Shown here piece after piece: positions 1-8,101 of a stretch of 27,864 nucleotides of DNA. The notes beneath the pieces are model-generated. The model searched no databases, was not told where the DNA came from, and saw only the letters and a list, made by a program, of their open reading frames with translations. The DNA is from Bacillota bacterium (GTDB lineage Bacteria; Bacillota; Clostridia; Lachnospirales; Anaerotignaceae): NCBI GenBank assembly GCA_023413275.1, contig JAEZPX010000165.1, forward strand, positions 1-27,864. Direction: 5' to 3'. Each line of letters opens with the position of its first letter. Within the stretch, counting starts at the first letter, position 1. The position numbers were made by a program, and so were the translations under genes.

Positions 1-374
1 ATATATAACTTGCCGTCTTTATATTTCCAAATAGCATCTGAAATAACACCGGCACAAATTTTGCTTTGCTGAGAAATATATTCTTTTATATTTTCCCAAT
101 AGATAGATAAAAAATGTTCATCATCAATTTCATTCAACATATATTCTAAAGACAAGCGAACCTCTTTGATTCCGGGCAGTGCTTGCTGTAGTTCTGTTTT
201 TAATTGTTCTGATTCTTGTAAAGGGATCAGCTTCGGCGAGACAATCTTTACATCCACAGAGCGATCTTTTTTATATATGGTTAACTTTTTTACTTCCGTA
301 TCGCAAAAAGTTTCTTTAATGCCCACAGACAAAGAAATTTTTTGAAATACCTGGTCAAAACTTTGAATTGTCAC
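1..374 (-). CDS. polC: PolC-type DNA polymerase III alpha subunit, N-terminal fragment
   Basis: This is a reading frame cut by the window edge; about 124 N-terminal residues are visible. It starts at a GTG (374-372) preceded by a strong AAAGGAGGG ribosome binding site, and the frame stays open to base 1. The visible part has a basic beta-strand stretch (KKLTIYKKDRSVDVKIVSPK) followed by LIPLQESEQLKTELQQALPG, which resembles the N-terminal domain of Gram-positive PolC upstream of the OB and exonuclease domains. PolC is the replicative polymerase of low-GC Firmicutes. The gene lies 29 bases after ispG, a common clostridial arrangement, and is probably cotranscribed with it. No catalytic motif falls inside the window, so the call rests on the N-terminal resemblance and the neighbourhood. 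Confidence 0.8.
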   Translation of the reverse strand, partial: MTIQSFDQVFQKISLSVGIKETFCDTEVKKLTIYKKDRSVDVKIVSPKLIPLQESEQLKTELQQALPGIKEVRLSLEYMLNEIDDEHFLSIYWENIKEYISQQSKICAGVISDAIWKYKDGKLY

Positions 375-403
375 ACTGTCCCTCCTTTCCAATTCCATTT
401 CAA

Positions 404-1453
404 TTAAAAGCGTTCAATTTCTTCCATCAGAGCAGAAACCAACTCTTGCTCCTTAACTTTTTTGACGATTTCACCCTTTTTAAATAAAAGCCCCTCTCCT
501 TTTCCCCCAGCGATACCAACATCGGCTTCTCTGGCTTCCCCTGGACCATTTACTACACAGCCCATTACGGCAACCTTTATATCTTTATCTATACCCTTGC
601 AAAGTCCTTCCACCTCATTGGCTATGGAGATTAAATCTATTTGTGTTCTTCCGCAGGTGGGACAGGAAATCAGTTCAATGCCAAACTTTCGTAGCCCAAG
701 GCTTTTTAAAATCTCTTTTGCCGCACGAATTTCTTCTATAGGGTCACCTGTTAAAGAAACACGCAGTGTATCCCCTATTCCTGCCGCAAGAATTGCGCCT
801 ATCCCTACTGCGGACTTAATGGTACCGCTATAAACCGTTCCTGCCTCAGTGATCCCTACATGTATGGGATAGTCAATGGCTTGAGAAAGCAGACTATACG
901 CTTCCAAAGAAAATGGTACGTCGGATGCTTTAATGGACACAATAATATCATGAAAATGATATTTTTCAAGAATTTGCACATGACGCAATGCACTCTCTAC
1001 CAAACCTTGTGGAGTGACGCCACCATATTTCTCAACCAAATCCTTTTCCAGTGAGCCACTGTTTACACCAATACGAATAGGAATGCCCCTCTCCTTTGCC
1101 TTCTCCACCACTTGATGAATGCGACTTTCTTCTCCAATATTACCGGGATTAATTCTAACCTTATCAATCCCCAATTCCATAACACGCAGAGCCAATTTAT
1201 AATCAAAATGAATATCAGCAACCAAAGGAATATGTATATGTTTTTTTATTTCTTCCACAGCATTGGCGGCATCCATGTCTAAAATTGCAACCCGTACCAG
1301 CTCACAACCGGCTTCTTCCATCTCTAATATTTGTTTCACCGTTGCCGCCACATCCCGCGTATCAGTGTTGCACATGGATTGAATAATGATGGGATTTCCG
1401 CCACCAATTTTCACGTTCCCCACTTGCACTTCTCTTGTCATTTTTCGCAACAT
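404..1453 (-). CDS. ispG: 4-hydroxy-3-methylbut-2-en-1-yl diphosphate synthase (flavodoxin-type)
   Basis: IspG (GcpE) converts MEcPP to HMBPP in the MEP isoprenoid pathway using a [4Fe-4S] cluster. The protein has the N-terminal TIM-barrel features (NPIIIQSMCNTDTRD, VADIHFDY, VRINPGNIG) and the C-terminal cluster domain with SCPTCGRTQIDL and GCVVNGPGEA. Counting from the alternative GTG at 1462, the cluster cysteines are about C267, C270 and C302, and the catalytic-region Glu is E309. The length (about 349 residues) is normal for the short bacterial form. I prefer the ATG at 1453 because AAAAGGA lies about 10 bases upstream; the GTG at 1462 sits directly on that ribosome binding site. Two terminator-like hairpins separate it from rseP upstream. 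Dxr and UppS, encoded nearby, act in the same isoprenoid route. Confidence 0.97.
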   Translation of the reverse strand: MLRKMTREVQVGNVKIGGGNPIIIQSMCNTDTRDVAATVKQILEMEEAGCELVRVAILDMDAANAVEEIKKHIHIPLVADIHFDYKLALRVMELGIDKVRINPGNIGEESRIHQVVEKAKERGIPIRIGVNSGSLEKDLVEKYGGVTPQGLVESALRHVQILEKYHFHDIIVSIKASDVPFSLEAYSLLSQAIDYPIHVGITEAGTVYSGTIKSAVGIGAILAAGIGDTLRVSLTGDPIEEIRAAKEILKSLGLRKFGIELISCPTCGRTQIDLISIANEVEGLCKGIDKDIKVAVMGCVVNGPGEAREADVGIAGGKGEGLLFKKGEIVKKVKEQELVSALMEEIERF

Positions 1454-1504
1454 ATTTGCCACATCCTTTTACTTCACGTTAATATCACATATATTTCTTA
1501 TTTA

Positions 1505-1540
1505 AGCGTAAAAAACGCCCAAATGATAGTCATTTGAGCC
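1505..1540 (-). terminator. Rho-independent terminator after rseP (distal copy)
   Basis: On the minus strand a 10-bp stem (1530-1539 with 1517-1526, one T·G pair) closes a 3-base loop and is followed directly by G and six Ts (1510-1515). This is a textbook intrinsic terminator for transcripts coming from rseP. It lies only about 50 bases before the ispG start, so it may also act as an attenuator for ispG-polC. Confidence 0.8.
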
Positions 1541-1605
1541 ATATCTCATGAAAGTCCGTTTCTGAACTTCCAAAATGGAGGAATTTAATTCAAAAGCATA
1601 CTCCG

Positions 1606-1648
1606 TGAAAGAGAAAACAGGAGACCATACATAACAAAACAGTCTCCC
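1606..1648 (-). terminator. Possible terminator after rseP (proximal copy)
   Basis: On the minus strand GGAGAC (1647-1642) pairs with GTCTCC (1625-1620) across a 16-base AT-rich loop. It is followed by the T-rich stretch TGTTTTCTCTTTC. It is weaker than the hairpin at 1505-1540 and lies about 45 bases past the rseP stop, so the two would form a tandem pair. Confidence 0.5.
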
Positions 1649-1691
1649 GTTTCTTCACCAGTTATCGCTTTCTAAAAATATGACTCTTAGC

Positions 1692-2762
1692 CTATGCAAA
1701 AACCTTAACTATATCTCCATATAGAACAAAAACCATTAATCCCATTAGAAAGGCAAATCCAAGAAAGTGGATTTTACTTTCTAGATCGGGATTTAAAGGC
1801 CTTCTGCGGATTGCCTCAACCAGCAACAGAAGAATTCTACCACCATCCAGTGCAGGTATGGGAAAAAGATTAAGTACCCCTAAATTGGCACTTAACACAG
1901 CACCAATATAGACTACATTTTGGACTGCTTCCTTTACACCATAAGTCATACCAGCTTCATAGCTATCACCAACCATTTTTACAATGGAAATGGGACCTCC
2001 ATATTCATCCTTGTCGGCAGTAAAGGTAAATACACGTGCCAAACCCTCCGCTGTAAGCTTCACATAATTTAGCATAGAGTAGTAGCTATAGTACATGGTA
2101 TCTGTCACTGAGATTTTGCTATAACCTTCAACTTCCTCCGCAAATAAGCCAACTTGGATTTCAGGTGCAAATCCAATTAAGTACCCCTTGCGCTGAGCAT
2201 CATATTTGGGCGTCAATTTATAGGTATACACCTGATTATTTCTGATGACGTCCAACAGCAACTCTTCACCGCCGCTTTTATAAATCTGTGCTTCCAATTC
2301 ATCGTAAATATGAATACGCTTCCCATTAATTCTATACACTTCATCGCCGGCTTGCAAGCCAATTTCCTGAGCAGGCGTACCCGACAAAACCTCTTTGATT
2401 TTAGGAAAAGCCGTGTATGAGGTAGATGTAAGACCTATTATCATAATGAAGGCTAAAAGAAAATTCATAAAAGGCCCTGCAAACATGACAATAAAACGAA
2501 CGCCTACAGATTTATTCAGAAAAGACCTTGGGCCAATGGTGCCGTCTTCTTCCTGATCCTGCATACGACAAAAACCACCTAAGGGTAAAAGTCGAATGCT
2601 AAATTCTGTTTCTCCCATTTGGCGAGAAAATATCTTTGTGCCCATGCCAATGGAAAATTCTTCAACCAAAATACCACTTTTTTTTGCGGCAATAAAATGC
2701 CCAAATTCATGTGCAATTACAAGTACACCAATTAAAATCAGCGAAATCAAAATGGAGAACAA
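1692..2762 (-). CDS. rseP: RIP metalloprotease RseP (site-2 protease family)
   Basis: This is an intramembrane zinc metalloprotease (M50B family) that performs the second cut of regulated intramembrane proteolysis, for example on anti-sigma factors. The zinc motif HEFGH is at residues 18-22 inside the first membrane helix. A PDZ domain lies at roughly 120-185 (IKEVLSGTPAQEIGLQAGDEV). The third-ligand motif LNLFPIPALDGGR is near the C-terminus, followed by a last membrane helix. The length of 356 residues is typical. The start is a TTG at 2762-2760, supported by AAAGGAGG at the right distance, and it falls 18 bases after the dxr stop. It is the last gene of the pyrH-to-rseP unit. The substrate cannot be told from sequence. 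Confidence 0.95.
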   Translation of the reverse strand: MFSILISLILIGVLVIAHEFGHFIAAKKSGILVEEFSIGMGTKIFSRQMGETEFSIRLLPLGGFCRMQDQEEDGTIGPRSFLNKSVGVRFIVMFAGPFMNFLLAFIMIIGLTSTSYTAFPKIKEVLSGTPAQEIGLQAGDEVYRINGKRIHIYDELEAQIYKSGGEELLLDVIRNNQVYTYKLTPKYDAQRKGYLIGFAPEIQVGLFAEEVEGYSKISVTDTMYYSYYSMLNYVKLTAEGLARVFTFTADKDEYGGPISIVKMVGDSYEAGMTYGVKEAVQNVVYIGAVLSANLGVLNLFPIPALDGGRILLLLVEAIRRRPLNPDLESKIHFLGFAFLMGLMVFVLYGDIVKVFA

Positions 2763-2780
2763 GCTCCTGCCTCCTTTCGT

Positions 2781-3929
2781 TTATTGAAAAGTCACACCTG
2801 TGGCAAAGTTTCTTGCCCAGTCATCTGCTTCCAATAAATCTTCTAATGTGTAATCATACTTCACAGTATATGCATTCATAGTCAGTTCTATCAGTTCAGG
2901 AATCTGTAAAAAAGATATTTTACCATTTAGAAATTTTTCTACTGCGATTTCATTTGCTCCATTTAAAACTGCGGGTAATGTTCCCCCAACTTCCAGTGCA
3001 CGGTATGCCAATTCCAGACACCGAAAGGTTTTCATATCAGGCTTTTCAAAAGTCAGTGTATTTCTATGGGTAAAATCCACCTTTGGAAAAGGGCTTATTT
3101 TTCTTTTGGGATAAGTTAAAGCATATTGAATAGGCACCTTCATATCAGGCTCTCCCATCTGTGCAATAATTGCACCATCTTCATACTCAACTGCGGAGTG
3201 CATAATACTTTGGGGATGCACCAACACCTCTATTTGGGTTGCCGATACATCGAATAACCACTTAGCCTCCATTACCTCTAACCCTTTGTTCATTAGCGTG
3301 GCAGAATCAATTGTGATTTTTCTACCCATAGACCAGTTGGGATGCTTTAAAGCATCAGTGGCAGTTACATGCAACAATTCTTCTTTTCTTTTCCCACGAA
3401 ATGGACCACCTGATGCCGTCAGTAAAATGCGGCGAATGGGGTTATCTTCATTCCCTTGTAAAGATTGAAAAATTGCAGAATGCTCACTATCCACAGGATA
3501 AATGGAAATACCCTTTTTCTTTGCCAAGTCCATCACAAGTTGTCCTGCGGAAACGAGGGTTTCCTTATTTGCCAGAGCAATATTTTTCCCAGCAGAAATG
3601 GCCTCAAAAGTGGGTTTTAAACCAACATTTCCCACAACAGAAGTTACCACAGTATCAACACTGTCTAATGTTGCAACCTCAATCAGCCCCTCCATTCCAC
3701 TTAATACCTTGGTATTCGTGTCACGCAAACGGTCTCGAAGGGTTTTAGCACGGTTTTCATCCATAACGGCAACATAGCGAGGTTTAAACTTCCTTGTTTG
3801 TTTCTCAAGTAAATCAATATTATGGTTTCCCGTAATTCCTGAAACTTTGATGTCACCTAAATGCTCAATTACTTCCAAGGTTTGTGTACCAATGGAACCA
3901 GTTGAGCCTAAAATTGAAATTTCTCTCAT
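2781..3929 (-). CDS. dxr: 1-deoxy-D-xylulose-5-phosphate reductoisomerase
   Basis: Dxr carries out the NADPH-dependent rearrangement and reduction of DXP to MEP, the first committed MEP-pathway step. The N-terminal nucleotide-binding loop GSTGSIG is at residues 8-14. The central motif ALANKETLVSAG is present, and metal ligands lie in PVDSEHSAIFQ (D147, E149). The substrate loop region reads HPNWSMGRKITIDSATLMNKG, quoted here in part only, with HPQSIMHSAVEYEDG downstream. The length of 382 residues matches the family. It lies between cdsA (14 bases) and rseP (18 bases), so it belongs to the same transcript. The start at 3929 has a GAGG about nine bases upstream, which is adequate but weaker than in its neighbours. 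With ispG it gives two steps of one pathway within 4 kb. Confidence 0.97.
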   Translation of the reverse strand: MREISILGSTGSIGTQTLEVIEHLGDIKVSGITGNHNIDLLEKQTRKFKPRYVAVMDENRAKTLRDRLRDTNTKVLSGMEGLIEVATLDSVDTVVTSVVGNVGLKPTFEAISAGKNIALANKETLVSAGQLVMDLAKKKGISIYPVDSEHSAIFQSLQGNEDNPIRRILLTASGGPFRGKRKEELLHVTATDALKHPNWSMGRKITIDSATLMNKGLEVMEAKWLFDVSATQIEVLVHPQSIMHSAVEYEDGAIIAQMGEPDMKVPIQYALTYPKRKISPFPKVDFTHRNTLTFEKPDMKTFRCLELAYRALEVGGTLPAVLNGANEIAVEKFLNGKISFLQIPELIELTMNAYTVKYDYTLEDLLEADDWARNFATGVTFQ

Positions 3930-3943
3930 ACCTAGATACCTCT

Positions 3944-4762
3944 TTATGGTTTTGCTTTAATTAAGAAGAACATAATATAATACAAGGCCGGAGCAGTTAA
4001 AATCACGCTATCAAAGCGATCCAATACACCACCGTGACCGGGTATTAATTTCCCAAAGTCCTTGATTCCGTTAATTCTTTTCATGGCTGAGGCTGCCAAA
4101 TCGCCGATTTGGGCTAAAAAGGAGCCGAAAAAACCTGCTAAACCACATAACAGTAATAAATTAACATCCTCAAACACCACAACTTTTCCAATCCATAAAC
4201 CATATGCCAAGGAAAGCAAAGTTGCAGTTAGAATGCCGCCAATTGCGCCTTCTATTGTTTTTTTGGGACTCAAAGAAGGGATTAGTTTATGCTTTCCAAA
4301 ATTCACTCCGATGAAATATGCCCCTGTGTCACAGCCAAAAGCTGCAATAAATGCAAGCCAAACCAATTGCTGTCCATATGCAAATTCCCTAATTAAATAA
4401 ATATGAGACAGCAAGAAAAATGCATAGAAAAAGCCAAAAAAGCCTGTCATGCCTTCCAGTGCATTTGTTCTATCATGACAAACTACTGTGTAAACCAATA
4501 ATACCACTAGGAAAAAAGAAACAAAAATATTAAAATAATTGTTCTTGTTTATAATCTGCTCCATAAAAAGGCCATAATATAATGCAAAAATATATCCAAT
4601 GATGTGCAAACCCGCATTCTCTTTGGAAAAAGCACGATAAAACTCATGCATGCCAATCAGCCCCAAAATAATAACTGAGGCTTTTAACCAAAAACCTCCA
4701 GATGCAACTACAAATATTAGAAACGGCAAAAGGGCTACTGCGGAAATGATTCTAGTTTTCAA
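3944..4762 (-). CDS. cdsA: Phosphatidate cytidylyltransferase
   Basis: CdsA makes CDP-diacylglycerol from phosphatidate and CTP, the branch point for phospholipid synthesis, in the cytoplasmic membrane. The 272-residue protein is almost entirely hydrophobic, with about seven or eight membrane segments. Its C-terminus carries the family signature spanning SAMKRINGIKD and LIPGHGGVLDRFDS, including the conserved Asp residues. The start is a TTG at 4762-4760 with GAGGTGA upstream. It is flanked by uppS (17 bases) and dxr (14 bases) in the order uppS-cdsA-dxr-rseP, which is widespread in Firmicutes. Confidence 0.95.
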   Translation of the reverse strand: MKTRIISAVALLPFLIFVVASGGFWLKASVIILGLIGMHEFYRAFSKENAGLHIIGYIFALYYGLFMEQIINKNNYFNIFVSFFLVVLLVYTVVCHDRTNALEGMTGFFGFFYAFFLLSHIYLIREFAYGQQLVWLAFIAAFGCDTGAYFIGVNFGKHKLIPSLSPKKTIEGAIGGILTATLLSLAYGLWIGKVVVFEDVNLLLLCGLAGFFGSFLAQIGDLAASAMKRINGIKDFGKLIPGHGGVLDRFDSVILTAPALYYIMFFLIKAKP

Positions 4763-4779
4763 TGAAAAATCACCTCAAT

Positions 4780-5520
4780 TCATCTTCCGCCAAAGCGGCG
4801 TTCTCTATTTTGATAATAGTAAATTGCCTCTATCAAGTCCTTTTTATTAAAATCAGGCCATAACACATCTGAAAAATAAAATTCAGAATATGCTATTTGC
4901 CACAAAAGAAAATTACTGATGCGTTCCTCACCGCTTGTTCGAATGAGAAGCTCGGGGTCAGGCACGCCAGCAGTATCAAGGTTTTCTTCTATTGTTTCTT
5001 CTGTTATATCTTGCAGAGAAATTTGCCCCTGCAATGCTTTCTCGGCAATCTTTTGAACACTGCGCAATAGTTCATCTCTTCCGCCATAATTTAAAGCGAT
5101 ATGAACCGTCATGCCATCTTTTTCTCTGGATTTTTCTTCAACCTCTTGTATTTGTTCTTGAATATCCTTGTCCAAACGAGAGATATCTCCTATTATATGC
5201 ATCCTCACATTATCTTTTAAAAAGCGCTGAAAGGAGTCTTTTAAATACTGGCGCATTAAATCCATAATGGCATTGACTTCCTCATCTGAACGCTTCCAAT
5301 TTTCCGTAGAAAAAGCATAAACCGTGATATGCTGGATTCCTAAGTCCTTTGCATCAGTAATCAAGCGCTCAAAAGCCTCTGCTCCTGCCTTATGCCCTGC
5401 TTTTCTGGGCAAAGCCCTTTTCGCTGCCCATCGACCATTCCCATCCATAATAATCGCAATATGCTTGGGTAAGCGTGTCATATCGATGGATACAGCTTTT
5501 TCCTTCTTTTGAAAAAACAT
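4780..5520 (-). CDS. uppS: Isoprenyl (undecaprenyl) diphosphate synthase, cis-prenyltransferase
   Basis: UppS condenses isopentenyl diphosphate with farnesyl diphosphate to give the C55 lipid carrier precursor for peptidoglycan. Motifs are HIAIIMDGNGRWA (catalytic Asp at residue 26, as in the well-studied enzymes), GHKAGAEA, the FSTENWKR motif, and the C-terminal LLIRTSGEERISNFLLWQ with FYFSDVLWPDF. The start at 5520 is chosen because GGAGG lies five bases before this ATG; an in-frame TTG nine codons upstream lacks such a site. The resulting 246 residues fit the family. The product of the ispG/dxr pathway feeds this enzyme, and a hairpin lies between it and frr. Confidence 0.96.
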   Translation of the reverse strand: MFFQKKEKAVSIDMTRLPKHIAIIMDGNGRWAAKRALPRKAGHKAGAEAFERLITDAKDLGIQHITVYAFSTENWKRSDEEVNAIMDLMRQYLKDSFQRFLKDNVRMHIIGDISRLDKDIQEQIQEVEEKSREKDGMTVHIALNYGGRDELLRSVQKIAEKALQGQISLQDITEETIEENLDTAGVPDPELLIRTSGEERISNFLLWQIAYSEFYFSDVLWPDFNKKDLIEAIYYYQNRERRFGGR

Positions 5521-5540
5521 AATTTCCTCCGTGTAACAAA

Positions 5541-5570
5541 GTAACAAAGCCCCTCTTATTACCAGAGGGG
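5541..5570 (-). terminator. Intercistronic hairpin between frr and uppS
   Basis: On the minus strand CCCCTCT (5570-5564) pairs perfectly with AGAGGGG (5556-5550) across a 7-base loop. It is followed by CTTTGTTACTTTG, a poor T tract. It lies 14 bases past the frr stop and ends about 20 bases before the uppS ribosome binding site. It is more likely a partial terminator or an RNA stability/processing element than a full stop, because uppS has no obvious promoter of its own. Confidence 0.5.
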
Positions 5571-5583
5571 CGGATTATATATT

Positions 5584-6141
5584 TTATACCGCAAGGATGT
5601 CTTTGCACTTTTCGTCGCATTTTTTATCGATATCTGCTACAAATTTATCTGTCAGTTTCTGTGTTTTATCTTCCAGATCCTTTAATTCGTCCTCGGTAAT
5701 TTCCTTTTTCTTTTCAGTTTTCTTGAAAACATCCATCGCATCTCTTCTAATGTTTCGAATTGCAACTTTTGAGTTTTCGGCTTTCTTTTTCACTTCTTTT
5801 GTCAGTTCTTTTCTTCTATCCTCTGTTAACTCAGGGAAAACCAAACGAATTACCTTACCGTCATTGTTGGGGTTGATGCCCAAATCTGACGCATTGATTG
5901 CTTTTTCAATCAACTTCAGCGTGCTGCTATCCCATGGCTGAATCTGAATGATACGTGCTTCAGGAACAGTTATATTTCCCACCTGATTGATCGGTGTAGG
6001 CGTACCATAATATTCAACTGTAATTTTATCAAGGACATGGGGGTTTGCACGGCCTGCGCGGATGGTTGCATAATCGCTCATTAAAGCTGCAACGGTTTTT
6101 TCCATTTTTTCTTCAAAAGGTTTTATTAATTCTGATGCCAT
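5584..6141 (-). CDS. frr: Ribosome recycling factor
   Basis: RRF acts with EF-G to split the post-termination ribosome. The 185-residue length is exactly that of the family. The three-helix-bundle signature is present: MEKTVAALMSDYATIRAGRA with ANPHVLDKI, then the RNA-binding region IRLVFPELTEDRRKELTKEV (split across domain I), then AIRNIRRDA. The start at 6141 follows AGGAGG by seven bases. It sits 26 bases after pyrH, the conserved pyrH-frr pair of most bacteria, and is followed by a hairpin and uppS. Confidence 0.97.
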   Translation of the reverse strand: MASELIKPFEEKMEKTVAALMSDYATIRAGRANPHVLDKITVEYYGTPTPINQVGNITVPEARIIQIQPWDSSTLKLIEKAINASDLGINPNNDGKVIRLVFPELTEDRRKELTKEVKKKAENSKVAIRNIRRDAMDVFKKTEKKKEITEDELKDLEDKTQKLTDKFVADIDKKCDEKCKDILAV

Positions 6142-6167
6142 AGCATTTGCCTCCTATGATTATTCTA

Positions 6168-6875
6168 TCAAGAAACTGTAACAACTGTACCGATTTTTTC
6201 TCCGCTAACCGCACGGATAATACTATTCTCTTCATTTAGACCGAAAATAACGACTGGAATTTTTCGCTCAAAGCAAAGATTGGCTGCCGCCATGTCAATA
6301 ACCTTAAGATTATTTTTGACAATTTCTTCCGATTTAATTACATCTATTTTTTTTGCATTGGCGTTCACCGCAGGGTCGTCATCATAGACGCCATCAATAT
6401 TCTTTGCAAAAAATAACCCATCTACATCAAGTTCGGCCCCTCTTAAGGCTGTAATTGTATCTGTTGAGAAAAATGGATGCCCAAGCCCAGCCGCGAAAAT
6501 CAGCACCTCGCCCTTTTCCAGTCGTGCCAATGCAGCATCTTTAGAAAAAAGCTCTGTCATAGTGCCAAAAGGAATGGGGGTTTGAACGGTTGCTGATACA
6601 TCGTTTTGTCTGAAAGCATCTGCCACATAAATAGCATTCATTACCGTTGCCAACATCCCAATTTGGTCAGCTTTTGTTCGATCCATACCGGAAGTAGCAC
6701 TTCTGCCACGCCAAAAATTGCCGCCGCCAATAACGAGACAAACCTGCGTGCCCCTGCTTATGACTTCTTTAATTTGAGACACTAATCCCCCAATAATGTT
6801 ATCATCAAAAGTGACGCCTTCCTTATCACCAGCTAGAGCCTCGCCGCTTAATTTCAGGACAATTCTCTTATACAT
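6168..6875 (-). CDS. pyrH: UMP kinase
   Basis: This enzyme phosphorylates UMP to UDP in pyrimidine nucleotide synthesis; in bacteria it is a hexamer of the amino-acid-kinase fold. Seen motifs are KLSGEAL at the N-terminus, the glycine-rich VIGGGNFWRG loop, GMDRTKADQIGMLATVMNA, and DTITALRGAELDVDGLFFAKN (quoted in part) with the nearby DGVYDDDP. The length of 235 residues is standard. The start at 6875 follows AAGGAGG. It heads a new unit after a strong terminator (6965-6996). The 90 bases between contain no clearly convincing -35/-10 pair, so the promoter is not assigned. Confidence 0.97.
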   Translation of the reverse strand: MYKRIVLKLSGEALAGDKEGVTFDDNIIGGLVSQIKEVISRGTQVCLVIGGGNFWRGRSATSGMDRTKADQIGMLATVMNAIYVADAFRQNDVSATVQTPIPFGTMTELFSKDAALARLEKGEVLIFAAGLGHPFFSTDTITALRGAELDVDGLFFAKNIDGVYDDDPAVNANAKKIDVIKSEEIVKNNLKVIDMAAANLCFERKIPVVIFGLNEENSIIRAVSGEKIGTVVTVS

Positions 6876-6964
6876 TGTAACAGCCTCCTTACCATTCTAA
6901 TGTATCACAATCTAACTAAAATTACCACATTTTTTACAAAAGTAAAAACATTTCATAATTTCCG

Positions 6965-6996
6965 AAAAAAAGAAACGCCAGAATTTGGCGTTTCTT
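6965..6996 (-). terminator. Strong terminator after tsf
   Basis: An 11-bp perfect stem (6970-6980 with 6986-6996, core GAAACGCCA/TGGCGTTTC) has a 5-base loop. On the minus strand it runs into an unbroken T tract (6965-6971). It ends the rpsB-tsf unit about 80 bases past the tsf stop. The structure is nearly symmetric, but nothing on the plus strand needs it. Confidence 0.88.
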
Positions 6997-7075
6997 TTCA
7001 ATTTTATCGTGTTTGATAAAAACAACCACAATACGTACCCATCACTAAAATGAAGCAAGGGTACTTAAAGTCATC

Positions 7076-8011
7076 TTATACTAACGCAGCTTTTGCAACT
7101 TCATCAGCAAAGTTTTCTTCTTTTTTCTCTAAACCTTCGCCTGTTTCGAAACGAACGTAACGTGCTACTTGGATAGGAGCACCTACGACTTTCGCTACGG
7201 AATCAATATATTTTTGAACTGTCAGGTCGCCATCTTTTACATAAGGCTGTTCAACCAAACACATTTCCTTTAATTCTTTTTTCAGTCTGCCTTCAATCAT
7301 CTTCGCAATAATTTGGTCAGGCTTGCTTGCATTTTTAGGATCATTTTTTGCCTGCTGTGTTAAAATTTCTGTTTCTTTTTCAATAAAATCAGAAGGAACA
7401 TCATTCTCAGTGATGAACTTAGGGTTTAATGCTGCAATCTGCATTGCAATGTTCTTACCCAATTCTTCCAATTCTTCACTTTCATTTTCGCAAGCCAATT
7501 CAATCATAACACCGATTCTTCCGCCGCCGTGAATATAGGAAACCAACTTGCCAGACTGTGTTTTTTCAAATTTCTCAAAACGTCTGATGTTAAGGTTTTC
7601 ACCAATGATTGCAACCTGCTGGCTCAAAGCATCTTTTACTGTGAACTGAGGATCCAAATCCCATTTTTCCTCAAAGAATGCATCCATATCTGCTGCTGTA
7701 GACTTGGAAGCCTGTTTTGCAACTGCAGCAACATAATCTTTGAAAATCTGATTCTTAGCAACGAAGTCTGTTTCGGAGTTTACTTCAATAATTGTACCGA
7801 TTTTGTTGTCATCGCTTAAATAAATATCTACAATGCCTTCAGAAGCAATACGTCCAGCTTTCTTTGCGGAAGCGGCAAGACCTTTTTCTCTCAAAAGCTC
7901 TACTGCTTTTTCCATATCGCCATCTGTTTCTGCCAGCGCTTTTTTACAATCCATCATGCCTACGCCTGTAGTTTCTCTCAATTCTTTAACCATTGCTGCT
8001 GTAATAGCCAT
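7076..8011 (-). CDS. tsf: Translation elongation factor Ts
   Basis: EF-Ts is the GDP/GTP exchange factor for EF-Tu. The N-terminal UBA-like domain reads VKELRETTGVGMMDCKKAL, followed by the EF-Tu contact motif TDFVAKN and a core with IHGGGRIGVMIEL. The 311 residues are slightly longer than many homologues because of the C-terminal extension after VQVARYVRFE-like sequence (here IQVARYVRFETGEGLEKKEE). The start at 8011 has GGAGGG upstream. It follows rpsB, the universal rpsB-tsf order, with a hairpin in the spacer. Confidence 0.97.
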   Translation of the reverse strand: MAITAAMVKELRETTGVGMMDCKKALAETDGDMEKAVELLREKGLAASAKKAGRIASEGIVDIYLSDDNKIGTIIEVNSETDFVAKNQIFKDYVAAVAKQASKSTAADMDAFFEEKWDLDPQFTVKDALSQQVAIIGENLNIRRFEKFEKTQSGKLVSYIHGGGRIGVMIELACENESEELEELGKNIAMQIAALNPKFITENDVPSDFIEKETEILTQQAKNDPKNASKPDQIIAKMIEGRLKKELKEMCLVEQPYVKDGDLTVQKYIDSVAKVVGAPIQVARYVRFETGEGLEKKEENFADEVAKAALV

Positions 8012-8043
8012 GTTTTTTTCCCTCCGTATTTTCTTCTATAATA

Positions 8044-8079
8044 TGAAAAGAGCTCCAGCCCGTAAGTTGGCTGAAGCTC
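8044..8079 (-). terminator. rpsB-tsf intergenic attenuator-like hairpin
   Basis: On the minus strand an 11-bp stem (8079-8069 with 8060-8050, one T·G pair) closes an 8-base loop and is followed by TTTTCAT. It lies about 20 bases past the rpsB stop. A leaky terminator here would let rpsB be expressed more than tsf. This is inference from the structure; the short T tract argues against full termination. Confidence 0.65.
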
Positions 8080-8101
8080 GGGCAAATGCCTTGTAAATAA
8101 C

